Positions 56,147 to 64,000 of a stretch of DNA of 64,000 nucleotides are shown piece by piece. This DNA is from Ampullaceana balthica. Taxonomy: Eukaryota > Mollusca > Gastropoda > Lymnaeidae. Both the position numbers and the translations under genes were made by a program. The notes below the pieces were generated by a model. The model was not told the origin of the DNA. It searched no databases and saw nothing but the letters and a program-made list of their open reading frames with translations. The DNA lies in the NCBI GenBank assembly GCA_944989445.1, contig CALYLW010000981.1, positions 160,204 to 224,203 of the forward strand. Direction: 5' to 3'. The stretch's first letter is position 1, and every line of letters starts with the position of its first letter.

Positions 56147-56400
56147 CTAGCGTATCACCCGTAAAAAATGATGGAAGTTTTCAAAATAAATACACATTTG
56201 ATTAAAAAATAACGTAATACAGAACTTTCATTTATTTCATTTATTATTATTTGATTCATTTAATATCATATTGAACAATTTTATGCGGAACGTTCGAAAA
56301 GAGTTATATTTGGTGCAGTAATTTTTTGTGCGCACTACTGAAAAAATCAGCATTACATCCAAGAAGCATTACATCCATTACGGGAATTGTGTATGTTGAT
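56147..56400 (-). mobile_element. Helitron-like element, 3' part
   Basis: On the minus strand it ends in a hairpin with mismatches (CCATCATTTTTTACGG, 56159-56174) and CTAG (56147-56150) before T. Matches the 1049-1360 arm for about 200 bp (e.g. GAACAATTTTATGCGGAACG, GTTCGAAAAG, TTTGGTGCAGTAATTT). Confidence 0.6.
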
Positions 56401-56445
56401 ACTACACATGCCAAATGACATGCAAAGTTTCGTACACTAGGACCT

Positions 56446-56515
56446 GCTGAAGGTCCCGCTGGAGGTCATGCTGAAGGTCCCGCTGAAGGTCCCGCTGGAG
56501 GTCTTTCTCAATGTC
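56446..56515. repeat. 12-bp tandem repeat (GGTCCCGCTGAA)
   Basis: Six or so units of GGTCCCGCTG(A/G)A and variants. Confidence 0.9.
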
Positions 56516-56576
56516 CTTTTTTGTCAAGACCAAGAAACACTTCGAGCGCACAAAATATTCTTTAAAGCAACAGCCC

Positions 56577-56812
56577 ATGTTAAGATCATAAGGGCCCGTG
56601 TAAAGATCATAAGGACCCATGTAAAGATTAAAAGGGCCCATGTTAAGATCATGAGGGCCCGTGTTACGATCATAAAGGCCCGTGTTAATATCATAAAGGC
56701 CCATGTTAAGATCATGAATGCCCGTGTTAAGATTATAAAGGCCCGTGTTAAGATCATAAAGGCTCGTGTTAAGATCACAAAGGCCCAGTTAAAGATCATA
56801 AGGGCCTTACAA
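56577..56812. repeat. 21-bp minisatellite (AAGATCATAAGGGCCCGTGTT)
   Basis: About 11 diverged units of AAGATCATAAGGGCCCGTGT plus T. Open frames on both strands (VKIIRARVKI; DLNMGPYDL) reflect the period of 21. Confidence 0.95.
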
Positions 56813-57496
56813 TTCGACACCGTGAGACCGACTTAATGAGGAAGTAACTGGCGATACGATCCTGGTGAGGAACAATCAACTCTACCTTAAACCTGTCACA
56901 AGTTCGTCTTTGGCGCCAAAACTCAATATCTGGCGACACTTTGTCGCCCGCCGCAGCTGCTATCAAATGTCCGAGTAACTTTTGTTGACGCCCGCCGCGC
57001 GTTAAAATAATACTCCCACGCATTCTCGCTTTGACGGGGGAATTCAGAACACCAAATTGACTTGTGATGTTTTTGACATTTTCAAAAGCGATAACACCAA
57101 AGTGGATGTCCGTCTTGAAACGCCTGGCGCAAGGTTTGGTATGAACTGCCGCCGCCATACAAAAAAATCTGGTTTGCCCAACTGCTACCAGCCCCCACCC
57201 CCAACCACCGTCACTGACTTACAAAATACCAAGTATCACTAAATATGTTAATTCTATGTACAGAATTATCAGCCAGACTTTTGAAGCTCCCTCTCCGTTA
57301 TTTCATGTGTTGGTCTTTTACAAATTGAGAGATGAAAATAGCTTAGGTGAAATATTCAAGAACTGAGGCAGTTTTTTGGGTTGTTGTTTTTTTTTGTGGT
57401 AGTTGTAGGTGTCATTTTGTGTTTGTGCAAAATATTTAACTAAAATACCATTATATTTGGCATTGTCGTCTCGGCTAAAACGAGCATTGCCACTAT
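56813..57496. other. intergenic DNA, possible exon not supported
   Basis: 56820-57160 has more balanced composition and a 120-codon minus frame (56796-57158). I do not recognise it, and it partly overlaps repeat sequence. The rest is AT-rich. Confidence 0.35.
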
Positions 57497-57665
57497 TCTG
57501 TCACTGACACGTTGCATGATGCCACTGACACGTTGCATGATGTCACTGACACGTTGCATGCTGTCACTGAATAAAATTGCACGATGTCACTGACACATTG
57601 CATGATGTCATTGACACGCTGCCTGCTGTCACTGAATAAAATTGCATGATGTCACTGACACATTG
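57497..57665. repeat. 20-bp tandem repeat (CACTGACACGTTGCATGATG)
   Basis: About eight units of GTCACTGACACGTTGCATGAT, two of them replaced by CACTGAATAAAATTGCA. Confidence 0.9.
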
Positions 57666-58035
57666 AATCTAATGTTGGTGGCTAGCACAAATTATATAAT
57701 TATATAATCTTATATTTTAGTCTCCGTTTGGGAAAATATTAAAATAAACCAAACGGTCGAAGAAATTTAAAACTTTATTGATTAATGTTCCTGCGTGTAT
57801 ACTTTTTTTTTCCTTTTGACCTAGGCATCAAGTGTCATTATTTTTAAGATGAAAAAGCGCACACTTATTATATACAATACATTACTGACGTCATCTTTTA
57901 TAAGGAAAATTTGCCTTTGATAGATGAGAGAAAACAAGAAAAACGATCCATCTTTTGTTACGAGCCGTTACGTCATGTCTGTTGAATTTAAAGATATATT
58001 TTTAACTCGTTTAAGAAAAGACTTATAGATTAGAC

Positions 58036-58213
58036 CAGGGGTCTCCAAACTACGGCCCGCGAGGCCATCTCATCCGGCTCCTGGCGACCTTTTAATCTCC
58101 ATAAAAGATACTAATTTTACCTATAGTTTACCACAAAACTGTGTGTATTCGCCCCCCAAACTGGTGTTTTACAGTTAATGCGGTCCTACGACAGAAAAGT
58201 TTGGAGACCCCTG
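58036..58213. mobile_element. hAT MITE (GGTCTCCAAACT ends), second copy
   Basis: Begins CAGGGGTCTCCAAACTACGG and ends GTTTGGAGACCCCTG. Flanked by a perfect 8-bp duplication GATTAGAC (58028-58035; 58214-58221). Shares most of its body with 37794-37990. Confidence 0.94.
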
Positions 58214-58221
58214 GATTAGAC

Positions 58222-58754
58222 CGATGTGTTTTATGTTTATGTTTCCTTTAGCCTTCCAAATTGTATTCTATTATTTTATACTCATATTTTCGCTGAGAAA
58301 CACATTTTTTTTTACTTTGGTAATCTTGTTTGTTGATGTATTTTAATTATTTTTGGATTTTTTTTTAAGGGAAAACAAAATTTTGTCGAAGCGAGTTCTG
58401 TGGAATGTACTATTTAAAGACTTTTCCCCTGTTTAACAGCAGAGACAACTCCGGATCGAGCGGGCCGTTCTCTGGGGCTTGTCCCGATCAAAAGGACACA
58501 AATCCGTGCTTATCGTTCGTTACTTGAGCCGACCAGAAAGACAGCTCCCCGTAAAGTACCACTCAGCGTTGACGTCACTCAGTCCGATCATTACTGCTCT
58601 ATTTTCGTACATTATCGAATTATTTCCCTGCCGAGTCTCGCTAGTTTCGGCAATAAAATTTGAAGAAATTTTATATTTTTAGAAATTCTTTGTATGTCTG
58701 GCTATAATATTGGAGTTAATTTTGAGACTTACTTTGGCAGTCAACTTTCGGTGA
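58222..58754. other. intergenic DNA
   Basis: AT-rich; a frame at 58479-58682 is not recognised. Confidence 0.45.
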
Positions 58755-59135
58755 GGTCAATGGTCAGGCTCATATCGACTTAGTACATGTGGCGCTGTCA
58801 ATTATATGGCTCATATCGACTTAGTACATGTGGCGCTGTCAATTATATGGGTCATATCTGCTCTCTGGTGACGATGAAAATAGCGTCATGGCTCTGCTTG
58901 GCTGGCTACTTGTGATAGAGTTAATTTTATGGCTCAGCTTGCTGTCTACTTGTGACATAGTTATTTTATGGCTCAGCTTGGTGTCTACTTGTGATAGCGT
59001 TAAATTGTATGGCTCAGCTTGCTGTCTACTTGTGACAGAGTTAATTTTATGGATCAGCTTGCTGTCTACTTGTGATAGAGTTAAGCTTCTGGTTCAGCTT
59101 GGCAGTGCGTCAATTTTCTGGCTCAGCATGGCTCT
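58755..59135. repeat. degenerate tandem repeats (ATGGCTCAGCTTGCTGTCTA)
   Basis: Two 43-bp copies of CTCATATCGACTTAGTACAT plus GTGGCGCTGTCAATTATATGG, then about five units of roughly 40-45 bp with ATGGCTCAGCTTGCTGTCTA plus CTTGTGATAGAGTTAATTTT. Transition between two related units. Confidence 0.85.
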
Positions 59136-59907
59136 CTAAGTCAATTTTCATGCTCAGCCTGACCGGTCCACCACTTATGTTGTTTGAGTTTAATTGTTGG
59201 TCTCCGTCCACAAATAGCTCCTTTTTTATGGGAGATAATTGGTTGTCAAGAGTTACCCATTTTTACATGAATCTTTCTTTCATTAAATAAAAAAAATTTA
59301 TATAGAAAAAATCAGGAAAGACAAATTCAATTTTGTTTTATTGTTAACTTTTAGCTGGAAGGCAGCAAACCTTAATTTTATTTTACAAAGAATTTGATTT
59401 TTTTTTAAAATATTTTTATTTGAAGAAATTTAGTTCATATTACTACAAACATGTAGGCGATGTTTTAAAATGAAATTATTAAATTATAATAAAATTAGAC
59501 AATTGTTTTCGTTCTCTGTATTCTAAATTCGTATTCCTTTCATTTTAATAAGTGGAGATTTAAAAATATTTCTAAAGGGTTGTGAGCCGTATATAGATTA
59601 TATATTTAAAAAATAATACCAATTATTATTTTATTTATTTAATTTTTTGTTTTATTAGGGGTGGTGAGAAAAGGTGGTGTATATTTTGCCGTATTTCCAA
59701 CTAATTTAAAAAAAAATTTTTTTAAGGATGTGGCGCTTGATTTTATTATTTATTCGTTTTTAGTTTGTTGAACCAATCTTTGCATTAACGTTTTTATATT
59801 CCCATGTCATTATCTCCCAGCCTGAATACACTTCAGATGTCATTCACGTGCCTGTTTTTAAAAGTTTTCATGTTTTGAAATGTTTTCATGTTTTGAAATG
59901 TTTATAT
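59136..59907. other. AT-rich intergenic DNA
   Basis: No feature recognised. The last bases before the LTR are TTTATAT. Confidence 0.5.
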
Positions 59908-60703
59908 TGTAAAGCTCCTTCGTCGTACTTCTTGACTGACTCTTCAACTCGCATACTCAAAACAAAGGCAGCTAACAGTTCTTCTCTTTATTAGGCATAA
60001 CTTCTGGTTACATCAGCTCTCTATCTCTACGACTCTCTCTCTCTCTCTATCTCTCTAGGTCTGTCCTGGTCTGTCCAAGTCTCTCGTGGGTGACTCCCTA
60101 AACTGCTCTCTTACCCCGGGGTGGGTTGTTCTCTCCCTAAACACTCTAAACTCTCGCCTTATATCCTCGGTTTCCCTCGAGGTGTCAAAGTTTAATCTAT
60201 TAACCTTCGACCCTTAATTTCCCCCCACGAATTCTTTCCCGGTTTTATCCGTGACTTTCTTTACAAGTCACAATGATAAATAACTGTTGTCTTCCTTACA
60301 ACCAACGCCCCTAGCTGATCCAATCAACCAGACGTGAGGTGTTAGGTGTATTCCTCACGTTCCGTGGTCCATTCAGAGTTCATTGATACATCGGCGTGGT
60401 CGCCGGGCGTGAGCGCATAGGCGTTTTCCCACGTCCTACGTCCGACTCAGAATTCATTGATACGATTTATGCGCATTTGACCACCCAACATCCCGTACCT
60501 GGGGGTGGGGGGGGGGAAGAGAGAGGCCGGAATACTTTCATTTCCGGTAATTGTCTGAGCGCATCATTACACTCCAGGCACGTCGCCTACCCACCGTCCG
60601 CTCCCCTCTCAAACATTTAAACCAAGGTTCTCAATTATTTCAACCCAGGTCCTCCACAATACACCCTGTTTACAAAACAATGTCGTCCCGACATTTCGTA
60701 ACA
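59908..60703 (-). mobile_element. 3' LTR of young gag-only LTR element
   Basis: The element reads on the minus strand, so this is its downstream LTR. Minus-strand start TGTTACGAAATGTCGGGACG (60703) and end GGAGCTTTACA (59908) give TG...CA. A TATA-like GGATATAAGG lies at about 60158-60167 and an AATAAA at 59987-59992. By eye it matches 63247-64000 over 750 bp except one base in a C-run (6 versus 7 C near 60220). The purine run AACGCGGAGA just beyond 60703 is the likely polypurine tract. The 74-codon open frame repeated in both LTRs is not a gene. Confidence 0.93.
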
Positions 60704-61608
60704 TCTCCGCGTTATGTTTAATTGTCTTCAAATGGCTTTGAGTGACTAAGACCCTCAGCACTATTCAAATACGAATTAACAATGACGCTAAATTGTGTGT
60801 ACCGCAACAACTGAACTCCCATATACTCAACCATTATTATCCTACACCTGCACTTCTATGTCAACCTCTACACGTCTGTCAAATCTAGTGTGTAATCAGT
60901 TTGTCAATTTGTGTCAGATACCTGGCAGTTCAACTCTCATTCACAACTATCATTAATTAAAACAAGGTACATTGAACAGTAAGCAGTTAGCATTACAGTA
61001 ACCATAGTTAGGAAAATATGAAAAGAGAAAAAAAAATCAATGTGTAATGTCATTATAGTATAAAAACAAATGATTATGAAACCAATATATGGTAAGGAAT
61101 TGATTAAGCATATCATCTTCAGTCTAAACATAGTAAGAAATCATAGTCAACTTCCGTTAAAATAAATTCATGCATCATAAACATATTCCAAAATAGTTTC
61201 AAGGAGCAATGCTACCAAAACACAAGTAGGTCAATGTAAGCACCTAATTCATCAGATTGTAAGCATGTTACAAGCTACATAACCTGCTCATAACACATTA
61301 AAATTTCACACACAAGAACTGAACCACACAAAAAATTGTGTCTATAACACGTGTACACCCGTAAGTCATCAGTAGTTGAAAACATCCACCTGCTCATAAT
61401 ACGTTTATAAATTGACATACACAACAAATGAACAAATTATAACAATGTTGTACGCCCTTAATTCATCATAATAAAATTTAAAAATCTACATGCAAAACAA
61501 AAAAATTTGAACCACAGCATGTTTAAACACCAGCATGTTACATACTACAAAAGAAGAATTACATTACGAAAATCTTTATAAACAGAAAAACAACCAATCA
61601 AATTCAGT
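60704..61608 (-). other. 3' internal noncoding region of LTR element
   Basis: About 900 bp, A/T-rich, lacking any frame that resembles protease, reverse transcriptase, RNase H, integrase or envelope. In an autonomous element pol would lie here. Confidence 0.7.
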
Positions 61609-63090
61609 TTAACTTAAGCAGCCATAGCCCGCTGACTGCCTGCCCAGGCCCATGTAGACTTCTGGTAGACAAGGAGTCTCAATAAATGTTCTCGTATAAT
61701 GTTTTTTTTTATGCGTTACAAAGTCGGACAGCAGGACCTTGTTCCCCAAATGAATTGAGCGGTTCTCTGCTGATGAAATGCCGTCACCATTCTTTCGCTT
61801 CTTTTGGATTGTCCCTCTTTTGTATTTGACAGCTGGACGATTCGGCGGCGCAGGCGAGTTGCCCAACGTATTGTCCACTTTTCTTATCTTTGTCTGCGGT
61901 GACAGACAGAGTACTAGGGTGTTCTGCCCCGAAGTGACCCGTGTCATTTGGCCTTTACTGGAGCCTGGTCGTTTGTTCCATGTCACCGAATTTTCTACCA
62001 CGTGGGGAAACATTAGGTAGTAGCCTCTGTTCCTCTCATTATTAGCAGTTTCTAACCTAACATTACTCACCCCCATCTTTTGAAGAGTTGGTCCGAATTG
62101 GGTCTGTGGATTCTCAGTTGACCGCTGCTGAATTTGTGACCGCTGTGATGACATTTCAACGATCTTGTCCTCAGAATTCACCGTCACTTCTGCACCTTTA
62201 CACACACTGACTAATAAATCCACTGAATTTGAATGAACTCCACTGTTTAGCTGTCTGGGTGATTTTCTTCCCAATTCTCCAACAAAACAGTTACGAGCAA
62301 GGTGCCCAATCCCGTCACAATGGAAACACTGTCTTTTCTCAATCGTCTGATCACTCAAGCAAGACGTTTGATCATGACCCGGCACTTGTATGGCTTCCCT
62401 TGTGACCCCAGTCTTCTCCACATGGCTTTTAGCGAAGCCAGTGGGACATGAAGTTGACATATCAGGCGAAATGGCAAGTGGTGTTACAGCCCATTGAGTT
62501 ACCATTGTTGCAGTTGGTAACTGGACACTGGTTGTGGTTATTGGAATCTCACCCTCCCGTCTCGATTCTTCAACTCTCAGAGGCTCTTCTTCTATCTCCT
62601 CCCGGCTCTCTTCTTTTATCTCCTCCCGGCTCTCTTCTGCTATCTCCTCCCGGCTCTCTTCTGCTATCGCCTCCTGGCTCTCTTCTGCTATCTCCTCCCG
62701 GCTCTCTTCTGCTATCTCCTCCTGGCTCTCTTCTGGTATCTCCTCCCGGCTCTCTTCTGCTATCTTATCACGGCTCGATTCTTCAACTCTCGGATTCGCT
62801 GGCTTGTTCTCCTCTCTTGTTATGTGGGCCGGAAAGTTAGAGTCATTAAACCTCGACGCCATGGCACCTTGTAGTGTCTCGTAATTGTCTCTTGCCTCTT
62901 CATTTAAGCAACAACAGGCATACTCTGCCGCCTCATCCTCTAATGCAATTATTAGGTAATGAAGTTTGTCTTCTTCACTCCACTGCAACTCTTTGGCCAC
63001 CGATTCGAACTCAACAATATACATTTGCCACGGCGATGATCCATCATAGGCGATAAGTTTGTCAAAAACATCTTCCAGCAGCGCCATCAT
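61609..63090 (-). CDS. gag-like protein of LTR element, CCHC zinc knuckle
   Basis: Intact 493-codon frame starting at ATG 63090 (MMALLEDVFDKLIAYDG), about 155 bases inside the 5' LTR. Residues 1-90 look like the N-terminal part of a Ty3-type capsid (WQMYIVEFESVAKELQWSEE, then LEDEAAEYA). Residues about 105-175 are 8-residue repeats of the EESREEIA type, strongly acidic. A CCHC knuckle (CFHCDGIGHLARNC) lies near 252-265. The remaining 230 residues are basic and unlike protease or polymerase. Gag assembles capsids and binds element RNA. With no pol here, the element must borrow enzymes from a relative to move. Family relation: Ty3-like by knuckle and primer site (inference). Confidence 0.82.
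   Translation of the reverse strand: MMALLEDVFDKLIAYDGSSPWQMYIVEFESVAKELQWSEEDKLHYLIIALEDEAAEYACCCLNEEARDNYETLQGAMASRFNDSNFPAHITREENKPANPRVEESSRDKIAEESREEIPEESQEEIAEESREEIAEESQEAIAEESREEIAEESREEIKEESREEIEEEPLRVEESRREGEIPITTTSVQLPTATMVTQWAVTPLAISPDMSTSCPTGFAKSHVEKTGVTREAIQVPGHDQTSCLSDQTIEKRQCFHCDGIGHLARNCFVGELGRKSPRQLNSGVHSNSVDLLVSVCKGAEVTVNSEDKIVEMSSQRSQIQQRSTENPQTQFGPTLQKMGVSNVRLETANNERNRGYYLMFPHVVENSVTWNKRPGSSKGQMTRVTSGQNTLVLCLSPQTKIRKVDNTLGNSPAPPNRPAVKYKRGTIQKKRKNGDGISSAENRSIHLGNKVLLSDFVTHKKKHYTRTFIETPCLPEVYMGLGRQSAGYGCLS
62560..62785 (-). repeat. 24-bp repeat inside gag
   Basis: About nine units of CGGCTCTCTTCTGCTATCTC plus CTCC on the plus strand, coding EESREEIA on the minus strand. 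Variation in units (E-E-P, E-E-K) is mild. In frame throughout. Confidence 0.9.
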
Positions 63091-63222
63091 TGTTCTTATA
63101 TGCCGAATAGTTTACCACAAAAAAAAATGCCTTCTATCCGGAACGTGAACAATTATAATTCTTCAATTATCCTCGAGACGTTGTAAGTAAGGCTACTATC
63201 TTCTCTTCGGAGACGTTGTAAG

Positions 63223-63245
63223 GTCAAATCCCACCGCTGCCACCA
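63223..63245 (-). promoter_or_regulatory. primer binding site, tRNA-Leu type
   Basis: On the minus strand, right after the LTR end CA and one base, TGGTGGCAGCGGTGGGATTT reads as the complement of the 3' end of animal tRNA-Leu (AAG/CAG/TAG type, ...CCCACCGCTGCCA plus CCA). At least 18 bases match from memory of that tRNA. Confidence 0.75.
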
Positions 63246-63246
63246 T

Positions 63247-64000
63247 TGTAAAGCTCCTTCGTCGTACTTCTTGACTGACTCTTCAACTCGCATACTCAAA
63301 ACAAAGGCAGCTAACAGTTCTTCTCTTTATTAGGCATAACTTCTGGTTACATCAGCTCTCTATCTCTACGACTCTCTCTCTCTCTCTATCTCTCTAGGTC
63401 TGTCCTGGTCTGTCCAAGTCTCTCGTGGGTGACTCCCTAAACTGCTCTCTTACCCCGGGGTGGGTTGTTCTCTCCCTAAACACTCTAAACTCTCGCCTTA
63501 TATCCTCGGTTTCCCTCGAGGTGTCAAAGTTTAATCTATTAACCTTCGACCCTTAATTTCCCCCCCACGAATTCTTTCCCGGTTTTATCCGTGACTTTCT
63601 TTACAAGTCACAATGATAAATAACTGTTGTCTTCCTTACAACCAACGCCCCTAGCTGATCCAATCAACCAGACGTGAGGTGTTAGGTGTATTCCTCACGT
63701 TCCGTGGTCCATTCAGAGTTCATTGATACATCGGCGTGGTCGCCGGGCGTGAGCGCATAGGCGTTTTCCCACGTCCTACGTCCGACTCAGAATTCATTGA
63801 TACGATTTATGCGCATTTGACCACCCAACATCCCGTACCTGGGGGTGGGGGGGGGGAAGAGAGAGGCCGGAATACTTTCATTTCCGGTAATTGTCTGAGC
63901 GCATCATTACACTCCAGGCACGTCGCCTACCCACCGTCCGCTCCCCTCTCAAACATTTAAACCAAGGTTCTCAATTATTTCAACCCAGGTCCTCCACAAT
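63247..64000 (-). mobile_element. 5' LTR of gag-only element (cut by window end)
   Basis: Near-identical to 59908-60661. About 43 bp of its outer end lie beyond the window, so the target duplication cannot be checked (left flank is TATAT). Confidence 0.93.

Noticed and set aside
56796..57158. 120-codon minus frame as a host exon
   Set aside because: No recognisable domain, no clear splice sites, and its end overlaps a repeat boundary.
60396..60620. 74-codon frame, repeated exactly at 63736-63960
   Set aside because: It is present in both LTRs because the LTRs are copies; it overlaps LTR control sequence and has no recognisable product.

Overview
The window looks like AT-rich animal nuclear DNA dominated by transposable elements and tandem repeats. 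It shows intron-type splice sites, non-LTR retrotransposons, Ty3-like LTR elements, hAT, pogo/Tigger and Helitron-like DNA elements, long microsatellites, and no bacterial operon structure. The mix of repeats and the style of the one good host gene (an IAP-type RING protein) would fit a lophotrochozoan such as a gastropod mollusc. That is an inference from general familiarity; nothing here identifies the species.

Layout. 1-770: decayed 3' end of a LINE (minus strand). 1049-2270: two Helitron-like 3' ends arranged as a mirror image around a (TA)n tract. 4466-5623: the best host gene candidate, ending in a textbook IAP-class RING. 6958-7489: probable solo LTR. 7740-8310: hAT (ZBED5-like) transposase relic. 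8500-16735: a four-layer nest. A fold-back element contains a Ty3-like LTR element (9141-16239), which contains a hAT element (11662-14695, perfect 8-bp target duplication), which contains a LINE/SINE-type insert (13012-13502, 15-bp target duplication). The Ty3-like element keeps gag and a scrap of RNase H, and carries a KH-like reading frame where most of pol should be. 19338-21490: CR1/Jockey-like LINE (minus) with a (GATAA)n tail. 23824-24085: possible first coding exon of a secreted peptide gene.

26-33 kb is mainly mini- and microsatellites plus a LINE 3' end. 33.9-38 kb holds hAT-type MITEs, two of them with perfect 8-bp target duplications, and a Helitron-like element. 41398-43983 is an uninterrupted 861-codon LINE reverse transcriptase frame. 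44.4-46.4 kb is satellite-rich. 46959-47670 is an internally deleted Tigger element. 48-49.1 kb has a small MITE and another Helitron-like copy. 51.8-52.5 kb and 54-55.7 kb are long minisatellites. 58036-58213 is a MITE with a perfect target duplication. 59908-64000 is a very young LTR element on the minus strand with near-identical LTRs, a tRNA-Leu-type primer site and a gag-only coding region; its outer LTR runs off the window.

There is no interacting gene set of the operon kind. The relationships are nesting, capture, internal deletion and repeat expansion of mobile DNA. The most unusual items are the KH-like frame inside a Ty3-like element, the gag-only young LTR element, the mirrored Helitron ends and the four-deep nest.
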